From NCBI RefSeq assembly GCF_014650755.1, contig NZ_BMVO01000021.1, positions 56,553 to 120,552 of the forward strand: a stretch of DNA of 64,000 bases, read 5' to 3'. Source of the DNA: Streptomyces chryseus (GTDB taxonomy: Bacteria; Actinomycetota; Actinomycetes; Streptomycetales; Streptomycetaceae). Made by a program: the position numbers and the translations under genes. The notes under the pieces are model-generated. The model did not search any database, was not told the origin of the DNA, and saw nothing but the letters and a program-made list of their open reading frames with translations. Shown in pieces: positions 24,695 through 33,025 of the stretch. The first letter of the stretch is position 1. Each line of letters opens with the position of its first letter.

Positions 24695-25273
24695 CGGACG
24701 GGGAACGAAGGAGGCGGCCGCCCCGGCCCCGCACCGCCCCGGCCCACCCCCACGAGACGGTGAACCTCCGGCAAACTTCCTAGCATTCGCAAAGGCTGTG
24801 GCGTGGGTCACTCCGACGGAGGTTGTCAACCAACTAGATGTTTGGCAGTGTTCAACCTGTCGCGGGGCTGAAGGAATGGCCTCGCGGCGGGGGAACGCGT
24901 AAACATATCGCCGGGGGGAAATATGTATTTCATGTGTACCGAGTGTTGCCGACACCGACGTAATGGCGCGTTGATTCACCGCCCGCCACGGTCGTAGACC
25001 GTTCTGGTCGCAGACCACCGGTGTCCCCTGAAATCGTACACATCATCTCTCTCCGGCACGAACTCGCCCTCCAGTAATCGGAATTGACCCCTCCGATTCG
25101 ACCGCGGGTCCGGGGGGATTCCCAAGCCGACGCACAGCCGGGCCCGTTGACGCGCCCGGCTTTCGCGCGGCCTCTCACCACCGTTCCCCGCCTTCTCACA
25201 TCCTCATGCGCCGGCCGTGCCGTGCCGCACCGCATCCGCACGGCCTGAATCACCCGAATCCTTCGGAGGACCC
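24695..25273. promoter_or_regulatory. Long intergenic region upstream of the AfsA-like cluster
   Basis: 579 bp without a supported gene and AT-richer than its neighbours around 24780-25060. It contains GGTTG-T-CAACC (24821-24831), an operator-like AACCAACTAGATGT (24829-24842) that matches the MFS operator flank AACCAGTTGGATGT at 11 of 14 positions, and a 24-bp pseudo-palindrome at 24903-24926. The ribosome site GGAGGA (25265-25270) of the next gene is at its end. It probably holds a regulated promoter with a leader of up to 300 nt. Confidence 0.5.
24903..24926. promoter_or_regulatory. 24-bp pseudo-palindrome, candidate autoregulator-type operator
   Basis: Arms ACATATCGCC (24903-24912) and GGAAATATGT (24917-24926) match at 8 of 10 paired positions around a GGGG centre. 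Size, AT-rich outer arms and GC centre resemble the operators bound by gamma-butyrolactone/furan receptor-type TetR proteins. No receptor gene of the ArpA/ScbR type is seen in the window. Confidence 0.4.
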
Positions 25274-26056
25274 ATGTCCGAGCACCTTCTGAAGAGCGTC
25301 TGCCTCGTCGGGGACCGCTTCAGCTCCTTCGCCAAGCACGAGGCCGTCCGCACCGTCAGCGGCTTCGTCTCCGCCGTGACCTCCGGCGCGTACGACGACC
25401 TCGCGACCCCGCTCCTTCTCTGGGAGGGGCAGGGCGTCAACGACTTCGACCGCGAGTACGTCCGGGCCGCGCTGGAGAGAGCCGGCCTCTCCCGCAAGAT
25501 CCTCACGCAGCCCAACAACCCGGTCGTCGTCCCGCGCGCCGAGGCACACAAGAACCGTGAGGCGAACGTCCTGCTCGCCGGCCTCCAGCAGCAGGGCGAG
25601 GACACGTACCGCGCCACGCTCCGGCTGCACTCCGACAACGAGCTGCTGCTCGACCACCAGACCGGTGAGCACGTCCAGGGCATGGTCGCCATCGAGGCGT
25701 TCCGCCAGATGTTCATCGCCTTCTGCGAGAAGTTCGTCGCCACCCAGTGGCCGGAGCTGCGCCACTACTACATCTGGCACGGCATGGACATCAGCTTCGA
25801 CAACTTCCTCTTCCCGCTGGACGCGGACATCACCTGCACGGTCGTCGAGTCCGACACGAGCGACCCGGCGCGCCTGAAGTTCACCGTGGACCTGGAGCTG
25901 CACCAGGCGGGCAACCGGGCGGCGCACGCCCGCATCCGGTTCACCGCGTACGACGCCGACCGCCTCGGGCCCAAGGAGCACCGCCTGGCGGGGGACGCGG
26001 TGGCGAACGTACTCAACGGCGCGGCGCCCGAGCCGGCCTCGGCCCGCACGGCCTGA
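25274..26056 (+). CDS. AfsA-like hotdog-domain protein (putative signal-molecule synthase)
   Basis: 260 residues from ATG 25274, with GGAGGA 3 nt upstream. The C-terminal two thirds look like an AfsA-type hotdog domain: AEAHKNREANVLLAGL, then DHQTGEHVQGMVAIEAFRQM, and strand-rich FTVDLELHQAGNRAAHARIR. The N-terminal 80 residues do not clearly form the second hotdog repeat of classical AfsA (about 300 residues), so this is a shorter variant. AfsA proteins condense a beta-ketoacyl-ACP with dihydroxyacetone phosphate to start gamma-butyrolactone synthesis; whether this one uses the same substrates is inference. It heads a plus-strand unit with DUF2165, KAS III and HAD-IB genes. Confidence 0.68.
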   Translation: MSEHLLKSVCLVGDRFSSFAKHEAVRTVSGFVSAVTSGAYDDLATPLLLWEGQGVNDFDREYVRAALERAGLSRKILTQPNNPVVVPRAEAHKNREANVLLAGLQQQGEDTYRATLRLHSDNELLLDHQTGEHVQGMVAIEAFRQMFIAFCEKFVATQWPELRHYYIWHGMDISFDNFLFPLDADITCTVVESDTSDPARLKFTVDLELHQAGNRAAHARIRFTAYDADRLGPKEHRLAGDAVANVLNGAAPEPASARTA

Positions 26057-26136
26057 CCGCACGGCACCGACGCACCCGGTCCCGGCGCGCACGGCCCGAC
26101 CGCACGGCACGACCCGCCAACCAACGGAGAATCACC

Positions 26137-26715
26137 ATGAGTTCGACCACCCTCAGACGGAACGAAGAGCAGCACGCCGCCCCGGCCCACAGCCGCAGCG
26201 GCCTGCTCCTGCTCACCGTGGTGCTGCTGGCCGGCGTCACCGCCTGGCTGACCCTCATCGCGATCAACAACATCACCGACTTCGGTACGAACAAGGCGCT
26301 GCTCCAGGCCACCATGAACATGAAGGCGCTGATCGACGACCCGGTCCGCGGCAACGGCCTGGAGGCGCGCGCCCTGCCCAACGGCCTGGCCGCCCCGGCG
26401 CTCATAGCCGTGATCGTCTACCAGCTCGGCACGGTCGCCCTGATGTGGCGGGCCGTCGCCACCGGCGTACGCCTGCTGCGCGCCCCCTCGCCGGGCCTCT
26501 TCACGTACGTACGCCAGGTCAACCACTCCCTGGTGCCGTTCCTGCTGCTCTTCGCCGGTTTCCTCATCAGCGGCCTGTACTTCGGCTACTGGCTGCACCT
26601 CGGCCCCGTGCAGATGGTGCACTTCACCCTCCTCATCATCGGGACCCTGGTGGCACTGCTCACCAACCTGATGCCCGTCGCCTCGCGCGCCCTGGAGCAG
26701 GAGGCGTCGCGATGA
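26137..26715 (+). CDS. DUF2165 family integral membrane protein
   Basis: 192 residues from ATG 26137 (ACGGAGA upstream). Four hydrophobic helices are visible: LLLLTVVLLAGVTAWLTLIA, PALIAVIVYQLGTVALMWRA, SLVPFLLLFAGFLISGLYF and VHFTLLIIGTLVALLTNLMP. The loop NNITDFGTNKALLQATMNMK after helix 1 is the signature I associate with DUF2165, a small membrane protein family of unknown function. It lies 80 bp after the AfsA-like gene and its stop overlaps the KAS III start by 4 bp (ATGA), so its translation is coupled to the synthase. It may help export or anchor the product; this is inference. Confidence 0.75.
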   Translation: MSSTTLRRNEEQHAAPAHSRSGLLLLTVVLLAGVTAWLTLIAINNITDFGTNKALLQATMNMKALIDDPVRGNGLEARALPNGLAAPALIAVIVYQLGTVALMWRAVATGVRLLRAPSPGLFTYVRQVNHSLVPFLLLFAGFLISGLYFGYWLHLGPVQMVHFTLLIIGTLVALLTNLMPVASRALEQEASR

Positions 26716-27653
26716 CCGCCCTGATCAGCACGGGCGCCTGGGTGCCCGAGCGGGTGGTGAGCAACGCGGAGGCGGTCGCGGAGACCGGCGGCCCGAGCGA
26801 GTGGATCACCCGTAAGACCGGGGTCGTCGAACGGCGTTGGGCCGACGCGGGAACGACCACCGCGGACGCGGCCGTCGCCGCCGGGCGGCAGGCGATCGAG
26901 CGGGCCGGCATCCAGCCCGAGCAGCTCGGTCTCGTCGTGCTGGCGACCTCGACGCCCGACCGGTCCCAGCCGCCCACCGCGACCGCGGTGCAGGCGGCGC
27001 TCGGCGCCACCGGAGCCGCGGCGCTGGACGTCAACGGCGTGTGCACGGGGTTCCTCTTCGCCCTGGCCACCGCGCGCGGCATGCTGGCGACCGGTGACGC
27101 GGGCAGGTACGCGCTGGTCATCGGGGCCGACATCTACTCACGCATCCTGGACCGCACCGACCACCGCACCGTGGTCCTGTTCGGCGACGGGGCCGGCGCG
27201 GCGGTCATCGGCCCGGCGCGGGACTCCGGTCGCGGCTCGATCCTGGCCACCCAGCTGCGCAGTCACGGACACCTGGGGCATCTGATCCACCGGGAGCACG
27301 GCGACGCGTTCCGCATGGACGGCGGCGGCGTACGCGACTTCGTGGTCTCCGAAGTGCCCCTCGCGGTGAAGGGCTTCCTCGCCGACCAGGGCGTCGACGG
27401 ACGGCAGGTGCGGCACCTGGTCGCGCACCAGGCCAACGGTGTGATGCTCGACGCGCTCGTGCCGTCGCTGGAGCTGGCCGAGGACGTCACGGTGCACCGC
27501 ACCATCGACCGCTACGGGAACACGGCGTCGGCCTCCGTACCGATCACGCTGGACCACGCGCTGCGCCAGGACGCCATCACTGACGGGGAGTTGGTGCTGC
27601 TGCTCGCCTTCGGCGGGGGCATGGCCACCGGCGCGGCGCTGATGCGGCGCTGA
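26712..27653 (+). CDS. Beta-ketoacyl-ACP synthase III (FabH-like)
   Basis: 313 residues from ATG 26712, overlapping the previous stop (ATGA). Thiolase fold with the Cys-His-Asn triad of KAS III intact: Cys in DVNGVCTGFLFAL, His in LVAHQANGVML, Asn in RYGNTASASVPIT, plus ITRKTGVVERRW and GDGAGAAVIG loops. These enzymes start fatty acid or related chains by condensing acyl-CoA with malonyl-ACP. The gene stands alone from any fabD/acpP/fabF cluster and instead sits between DUF2165 and a phosphatase, so a dedicated role in supplying a beta-ketoacyl unit to the AfsA-like protein is plausible. A housekeeping FabH duplicate is the alternative. Confidence 0.85.
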   Translation: MTALISTGAWVPERVVSNAEAVAETGGPSEWITRKTGVVERRWADAGTTTADAAVAAGRQAIERAGIQPEQLGLVVLATSTPDRSQPPTATAVQAALGATGAAALDVNGVCTGFLFALATARGMLATGDAGRYALVIGADIYSRILDRTDHRTVVLFGDGAGAAVIGPARDSGRGSILATQLRSHGHLGHLIHREHGDAFRMDGGGVRDFVVSEVPLAVKGFLADQGVDGRQVRHLVAHQANGVMLDALVPSLELAEDVTVHRTIDRYGNTASASVPITLDHALRQDAITDGELVLLLAFGGGMATGAALMRR

Positions 27654-27927
27654 GCACGACCACCACCGGACCGCTTCGAGTGAGAGCAGCGAGAAAATGA
27701 ATGCTTACCGCCTTTTCGAAGAGAGGCTTGCGGCCCTTTCCTTCGCGCCGCATTCCACTGCGCAGGCAAGCATGGAACGCTTTCTCGACATACGCGGTGA
27801 CGCCGGTTTATCCCGGGGTTTCGGATCACGGCCCCGGCGCTGCTCCGCGCCATGGTCCGGGCCCCGGGCAGCGCTATAGCAATCATTGCACCAGCAAATC
27901 TTTCCATGCGAAAGGAGAGTGCGGCAG

Positions 27928-28599
27928 ATGCCCACTCCCCCGTACCTGGTCTTCGCCGACGTGGACGAGACCCTCATCAACTGCAAGAGCATGTTCGAGT
28001 TCATGCGGTTCCAGTTGGTGGCCGAGCACGGCCCGTACGGCGCCACCGAGTACGCCCGGATCCGTGCCGAGCTCCAGCAGAAGGCGGACGAGGGCGTGCC
28101 GCGCGAGGAGATCAACCGCGCGTACTACTCCCACTTCGCGGGCGACCCGGTCGCCGGCGTCCACGACCTGGGCGCCCGCTGGTACGCCGAGCGGAACGCG
28201 GCGGGGCTCTACATCGAGAGCACCCGTGACGCCCTGCGCGCGCACCGGGCGGAGGGGGCGGAGATCGTCCTGGTCTCCGGGTCGTTCGACGCCGTGCTCC
28301 ATCCCGTGGTGGCGGAGGTCGGGGCCGACCACCTGCTGTGCACCCGGCCCGTCGTGCGCGACGGCCGGTACACCGGCGAGGTCGAGAAGCCCATGATCGG
28401 CGAGGCCAAGGCGGCCGCGGTGCGCGAGCTGCTGGAGGCCCGCCCGTGGATCGACCCGGCGGACTGCTACGGGTACGGCGACCACACGTCCGACCTGCCG
28501 ATGCTCGACTGCGTGGGGCACCCGGTGGCCGTCGGCGCCGATCCCGCGATGCTCGCGTACGTCAACAGGCGGCGCGCGGCCGAGCTCGGCCGGGTGTGA
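27928..28599 (+). CDS. HAD-IB family phosphatase
   Basis: 223 residues from ATG 27928 with AAAGGAGAG upstream. All four HAD motifs are present: DxD in FADVDETLINCKSM, Ser in IVLVSGSFDAVL, Lys in EVEKPMIGEAKAAA and the acidic pair in YGYGDHTSDLPML. A helical cap (about residues 20-80) as in SerB-like IB enzymes follows motif I. Known relatives hydrolyse phosphate esters. In the AfsA pathway the condensation product is phosphorylated and must be dephosphorylated, so this gene fits as that step. 274 bp of non-coding, lower-GC sequence separates it from the KAS III gene, so it may have its own promoter. Confidence 0.85.
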   Translation: MPTPPYLVFADVDETLINCKSMFEFMRFQLVAEHGPYGATEYARIRAELQQKADEGVPREEINRAYYSHFAGDPVAGVHDLGARWYAERNAAGLYIESTRDALRAHRAEGAEIVLVSGSFDAVLHPVVAEVGADHLLCTRPVVRDGRYTGEVEKPMIGEAKAAAVRELLEARPWIDPADCYGYGDHTSDLPMLDCVGHPVAVGADPAMLAYVNRRRAAELGRV

Positions 28600-28710
28600 T
28601 CGCGGCAACCGGCCGATCGCCAGTGGCCAGGACGTGAGGCCCTGGCCGGACCGGCTCAGGGCCTGCCAGGCGTTGACCGGTCGCACGGCCTCACCGTGGA
28701 AGCCCGGGGC

Positions 28711-28752
28711 GGGCCGCACCCCCGGGCGGAAGGCCGGGGGCGGGTGCGGCCC
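28711..28752. terminator. Convergent terminator hairpin
   Basis: GGGCCGCACCC (28711-28721) pairs with GGGTGCGGCCC (28742-28752), with further inner CCCGGGC/GCCGGGGG pairing. It lies between the stops of the convergent HAD (28599) and phospholipase (28767) genes. Confidence 0.7.
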
Positions 28753-28766
28753 CACCCCCGGGTCCG

Positions 28767-30827
28767 TCAGGCGGTGAGCGTGGCCGGGTCGCTCACGCCG
28801 GGCGCGCCGGTCTCCACGTGTCCGGCGAAGCGGCGCAGGAAGGTGGTGTTCGTGTCGGAGACCACCGACACGTCGTACCAGCGCTTGGTGGCGCGCAGGT
28901 CCACCGTGTGCGTGACCGTGGCGCCCGCTCGGACGGTGAAGGTCTGCGGCGCGCCGCCGTAGGCGTTGGTGACCGTGAGGCGGGCGGTGGTGGTGCCCGG
29001 GTTGGTCAGGGTGAGGTCGAGGTTGCCGGTGGTCGCGTTGTGGCGGGCGGTGGCCTCGGGGCAGGCGGTCTTGGCGGGGCAGCGGAAGGTGCGCAGGAAG
29101 CCGTTGGGGCCGTGGACCGTGAGGTGGTGCGTGCCCTTGGAGTACGCCGAGTTCCAGGTGTCGGAGATCTTCTTGCCGGCCTCGGCGGTGTACGTCCACG
29201 GCGCGTCGGTGCGGTTCGCCGACGTGACGTAGAACTGCGCGCCGGCCTTCGCGCCCGGGCTGAAGGTGAGGGCGATCCGGCCGTCGGCGGTGTTGACCGC
29301 GCCGTCCACGTACGGCGCGTAGGGCAGCGCGCGGGCCGGGCGCGCGCCGGGCTCCTGCCGGGGCAGGCTGCCGACGGCGGGCGGGGTGGGCCGGTAGTCG
29401 GGGTGGCGCTCGCGGTCCGGCGGCTCGTACGCGGCGGTGTCGGGCAGCTCGGCGGGCCGGGGGTCGGTTACGGCGAAGTCGAAGGCGGAGGTGAGGTCGC
29501 CGCAGATCGCGCGCCGCCACGGCGAGATGTTGGGCTCGTTCACGCCGAAGCGGCGTTCCATGAAGCGGATGATCGAGGTGTGGTCGAAGACCTCGGAGCA
29601 GACGTAACCGCCGGTGCTCCAGGGGGAGACGACGAGCATCGGGACGCGCGGGCCGAGGCCGTAGTTGCCCGCCGTGTACGAGGCGCCGCCCGCGTACTGC
29701 TCGGTGGTGGTGTCGACGGTGGACCTGCCCTGCGCGGCGGAGGCGGGCGGGTACGGCGGCACGATGTGGTCGAAGAAGCCGTCGTTCTCGTCGTACGTGA
29801 TGAACAGGGCCGTGCGGCTCCACACCTCGGGGTTGGAGGTCAGCGCGTCGAGCACCTGCGCGATGTACCAGGCGCCGTAGTTGGACGGGAAGTTGGAGTG
29901 CTCGGTGAAGGCCTCGGGAGCGGCGATCCAGGAGATCTGCGGCAGCTTGTCCGCCCGGACGTCGGCCTTGAGGTCGTCGAGGTAGCCGTCGCCGTTCTTG
30001 ACGCTGGTGCCGGTACGCGCCTTGTCGTACAGCGGGTCGCCGGGCTTGGCGTTGCGGTACTGGTTAAAGTAGAGCAGCGAGTTGTCGCCGTAGTTGCCCC
30101 GGTAGGCGTCGTTGATCCAGCCCCAGTGACCGGCGGCGTCCAGGCCGTCGCCGGTGTCCTGGTAGATCTTCCAGGAGACGCCGGCCTTCTCCAGCCGCTC
30201 GGGGTACGTCGTCCAGCCGTACCCCGACTCCTCGTTGCCGAGCACCGGGCCGCCGCCGGCGCCGTCGTTCCCGGTGTGCCCCGTCCACATGTAGTAGCGA
30301 TTCGGGTCGGTGGCTCCGATGAACGAGCAGTGGTAGGCGTCGCACACGGTGAACTTGTCGGCCAGCGCGTAGTGGAAGGGGATGTCCTCCCGCGTCAGGT
30401 ACGCCATCGTCGTCGGCGTCTTGGCGGGCACCCACTGGTCGTACTTGCCCTTGTTGAGCGCCTTGTGTCCGCCGGCCCAGTCGTGGTTGAGGCCCTGGAG
30501 GAACTGCATGCCCAGGTCGTCGGCGGTGGGGTGGAACGGCAGGGTCACCTTGTTGCCGGTGTCCGCCTGGTGCCAGACCGGCTTGCCGCTCGGCAGCGTC
30601 ACCGGGCGCGGGTCCCCGAAGCCCCGTACACCCTTCATCGCACCGAAGTAGTGGTCGAAGGAACGGTTCTCCTGCATCAGCACGACGATGTGGTCGACGT
30701 CCTGGATCGTGCCGGAGACGCGGTTGGCCGCGATGGCGGCGGCGCGGTCGATGCTGCTCGACAGGGCGGCGAAGCCCGCGGTCGTGCCGGCTATCTGGAG
30801 GAAGCGGCGCCTATTGAGTTCTGGCAT
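28767..30827 (-). CDS. Tat-exported phospholipase C (phosphocholine-preferring type)
   Basis: 686 residues. The Tat signal NRRRFLQIAGTTAGFAALSS is at the N-terminus. The phosphoesterase domain (about residues 40-440) has DHIVVLMQENRSFDHYFGAM, ADKFTVCDAYHCSFIGATDPNR, ISWIAAPEAFTEHSN, FITYDENDGFFDHIVPP and LVVSPWSTGG, matching non-haemolytic phospholipases C of Pseudomonas and actinobacteria. Two C-terminal DUF756-type beta domains follow (from about residue 500 to the end), the full family layout. It cleaves phosphatidylcholine or sphingomyelin head groups outside the cell and is often used to obtain phosphate. It is transcribed convergently to the AfsA-like cluster. Confidence 0.9.
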   Translation of the reverse strand: MPELNRRRFLQIAGTTAGFAALSSSIDRAAAIAANRVSGTIQDVDHIVVLMQENRSFDHYFGAMKGVRGFGDPRPVTLPSGKPVWHQADTGNKVTLPFHPTADDLGMQFLQGLNHDWAGGHKALNKGKYDQWVPAKTPTTMAYLTREDIPFHYALADKFTVCDAYHCSFIGATDPNRYYMWTGHTGNDGAGGGPVLGNEESGYGWTTYPERLEKAGVSWKIYQDTGDGLDAAGHWGWINDAYRGNYGDNSLLYFNQYRNAKPGDPLYDKARTGTSVKNGDGYLDDLKADVRADKLPQISWIAAPEAFTEHSNFPSNYGAWYIAQVLDALTSNPEVWSRTALFITYDENDGFFDHIVPPYPPASAAQGRSTVDTTTEQYAGGASYTAGNYGLGPRVPMLVVSPWSTGGYVCSEVFDHTSIIRFMERRFGVNEPNISPWRRAICGDLTSAFDFAVTDPRPAELPDTAAYEPPDRERHPDYRPTPPAVGSLPRQEPGARPARALPYAPYVDGAVNTADGRIALTFSPGAKAGAQFYVTSANRTDAPWTYTAEAGKKISDTWNSAYSKGTHHLTVHGPNGFLRTFRCPAKTACPEATARHNATTGNLDLTLTNPGTTTARLTVTNAYGGAPQTFTVRAGATVTHTVDLRATKRWYDVSVVSDTNTTFLRRFAGHVETGAPGVSDPATLTA

Positions 30828-31029
30828 GAGTGCGGGGCCTCTTGGGGTGTGAGGAGACAGAAGCGAACAGAATGTTCCAAGAGGACACAGCGGAAGGGAA
30901 GAGGCAGGGAAGGGGCGATGACGCCGCCGTGAAAAGTCGCGGTATACGTCGCCAACGCGGCTGCCGGGGCGGCCGCGCGGCGCATCCGGGCCGTGGACCC
31001 GATGTGTGCGGGCCGGGGCGGGCCGGCCG

Positions 31030-32079
31030 TCAGGCCGACGCGCGCTTCCTCGGGGCCGCCTTCTTCGCGGTGGTCTTCTTCGTCGCCTGCGCCTGCTTCT
31101 GCCCCGCGGCCTGCTTCCCGGACGCCGCAGCCGCCTTCTTCGCGCCGGCCGTCGCCCCGGCCGCGGGCGTCGTCTTCTTCGCCGTAGCCGTCTTCTTCGC
31201 CGCCGGCTTCTTCTTGCCCCCCGCGGGAGAAGCCGCCGCCTTGCCCTTCTTGCCCGGCGCCATCCGCGTGACCTCGGCGACCTCTTCGCCCTCGTCCTCG
31301 CCGCGCGACTCCTTCGCCGCCCGCACGCTCTTCTCCAGCGCCGCCATCAGGTCGATCACCTGGCCGCCGCCGGCCGCCGGCGCCGCCTCGACGGGAAGCT
31401 CGCCACCGGACGCCTTGGCGGCGATCATCTCCTCGACCGCCTCGCGGTAGTCGTCGTGGAGCGTGTCGAGGTCGACCTCGCCGAGCGTGTTCATCAGCGC
31501 GTCCGCCAGGTCCAGTTCGGCGTCGCGCACCGTCACGTTCGTCTCCGGCGCGACCCCCTCGGGCGCCCGTACCTCGTCGGGCCAGAGCAGCCCGTGCATC
31601 ACGATGGCGTCGTCCACCACCCGCAGCATGCCGAGCCGCTCACGGCCGCGCAGCGCGAACTTGGCGACGGCCACCTTGTCGCTGCGCTTGAGCGCCTCGC
31701 GCAGCAGGACGTACGGCTTGGCGGCCGGGGCGCCGCTCGCCGACAGGTAGTACGCCGAGTCCATCTGGAGGGGGTCGATCCTGGCCGCCGGCACGAAGGC
31801 GACGATCTCGATCGTCTTGGCGGTGGGCAGCGGCAGCGCGGCCAGGTCGTCGTCCGTGATCGGCATGATCCCGCCGCCCGGCTCCTCGTACCCCTTGCCG
31901 ATCTCCGACGCCGGGATCTCCTCGCCGTCGAGTTCGCAGACCTTCCGGTAGCGGATGCGGCCGCCGTCGGCCGTGTGGATCTGGCGGAACGAGATCGAGT
32001 GGTGCTCGGTGGCGTTGACCAGCTTGATCGGGATGCTGACCAGCCCGAAGGAGATGGCACCGTTCCAGATGGATCGCAC
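31030..32079 (-). CDS. ku: Bacterial Ku (non-homologous end joining)
   Basis: 349 residues from GTG 32079 (RSIWNGAISFGLVSIPIKL), with AAGGGGG upstream. The bacterial Ku core covers about residues 1-250 (RYRKVCELDGEEI, YYLSASGAPAAKPYVLLREAL, LRVVDDAIVMHGLLWPDEV). The last 80 residues are a Lys/Ala/Thr-rich, histone-H1-like tail (GKKKPAAKKTATAKKTTP), seen in many actinobacterial Ku proteins, where it binds DNA internally. Ku homodimers ring DNA ends and recruit LigD; the polymerase and ligase genes lie directly divergent, 52 bp away. Confidence 0.93.
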   Translation of the reverse strand: MRSIWNGAISFGLVSIPIKLVNATEHHSISFRQIHTADGGRIRYRKVCELDGEEIPASEIGKGYEEPGGGIMPITDDDLAALPLPTAKTIEIVAFVPAARIDPLQMDSAYYLSASGAPAAKPYVLLREALKRSDKVAVAKFALRGRERLGMLRVVDDAIVMHGLLWPDEVRAPEGVAPETNVTVRDAELDLADALMNTLGEVDLDTLHDDYREAVEEMIAAKASGGELPVEAAPAAGGGQVIDLMAALEKSVRAAKESRGEDEGEEVAEVTRMAPGKKGKAAASPAGGKKKPAAKKTATAKKTTPAAGATAGAKKAAAASGKQAAGQKQAQATKKTTAKKAAPRKRASA

Positions 32080-32131
32080 GTTTCGCCCCCTTGAGACGCG
32101 TTTACCAGTCATCGCATGAGAATGTCATCGT

Positions 32132-33025
32132 ATGTCGCCTATCACAGAGGTGGAGGGGCGGCGCCTGGCGCTCAGCAATCTGGACAAGGTCCTCTATCCC
32201 GCCACCGGGACCACCAAGGGCGAGGTGCTGCACTACTACGCCACGACCGCGGACGCGTTCCTCCCGCATCTGCGCGACCGGCCCATCTCGTTCCTGCGCT
32301 ATCCGGACGGCCCCGACGGACAGCTGTTCTTCACCAAGAATCCGCCGCAGGGTACGCCCGACTGGGTGCGGACGGTGGAGGTGTCCCGCACCGAGGGCCA
32401 GCGGGCGCGCCAGGTGGTCGTCCAGGACCTGCCGACGCTGATCTGGGCGGCGAACCTGGTGGTGGAGTTCCATACGCCGCAGTGGCTCGACCCGGAGCCC
32501 GGCATCGCCGACCGCCTGGTCCTCGACCTCGATCCCGGCGCGCCGGCGGGCGTCGCGGAGTGCTGCGCGGTCGCGCTGTGGCTGCGTGAGCGGCTCGCGG
32601 CGGACGGCATCGAGTCGTACGCGAAGACCTCGGGCTCCAAGGGGCTGCATCTGCTGGCCGCGCTGGAGCCGACGCCGTCCGAGGAGGTCTCGGCGTACGC
32701 GAAACGGCTCGCGCTGGAGGCGCAGGAGGCGCTCGGGGAGCTGGTCGTGCACCGGATGACGCGGGCGCTGCGGCCGGGGAAGGTCTTCGTCGACTTCAGC
32801 CAGAACGCCGCCGCGAAGACGACGGCGGCGCCGTACACCCTCCGCGCGAAGACCGAGCCGACCGTGTCCGCGCCGGTGACCTGGGACGAGGTGGAGGCCG
32901 GGCGCGAGGCCCCGGCGCGGCTCGTCTTCCGGGCGGCGGACATCGGCGTACGGCTGGAGCGGTACGGCGATCTGCTGGCCCCGCTGGTCGATCCGGACCA
33001 CGCCCATCCGCTGCCGGGGGCGTGA
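32132..33025 (+). CDS. LigD-type primase-polymerase (NHEJ polymerase domain)
   Basis: 297 residues of the LigD Pol (archaeo-eukaryotic primase) type, free-standing. Visible motifs are SNLDKVLYPATGTTKGEV, the acidic metal-binding pair in LVLDLDPGAP, SGSKGLHLLAAL and the RPGKVFVDFSQNAAAKTTAAPY segment. It fills gaps with ribonucleotides or deoxynucleotides during end joining. Its stop overlaps the ligase start by 4 bp (GTGA), so polymerase and ligase, fused in Mycobacterium LigD, are here two coupled proteins. Confidence 0.92.
   Translation: MSPITEVEGRRLALSNLDKVLYPATGTTKGEVLHYYATTADAFLPHLRDRPISFLRYPDGPDGQLFFTKNPPQGTPDWVRTVEVSRTEGQRARQVVVQDLPTLIWAANLVVEFHTPQWLDPEPGIADRLVLDLDPGAPAGVAECCAVALWLRERLAADGIESYAKTSGSKGLHLLAALEPTPSEEVSAYAKRLALEAQEALGELVVHRMTRALRPGKVFVDFSQNAAAKTTAAPYTLRAKTEPTVSAPVTWDEVEAGREAPARLVFRAADIGVRLERYGDLLAPLVDPDHAHPLPGA

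Noticed and set aside
27697..27879. 60-aa ORF between the KAS III and HAD genes
   Set aside because: Has an ATG but weak ribosome site, poor third-position GC and no recognisable fold; treated as non-coding leader.
31030..32079. Histone-like protein from the Lys/Ala-rich sequence
   Set aside because: The Lys/Ala run is only the C-terminal tail of a protein with a full bacterial Ku core.
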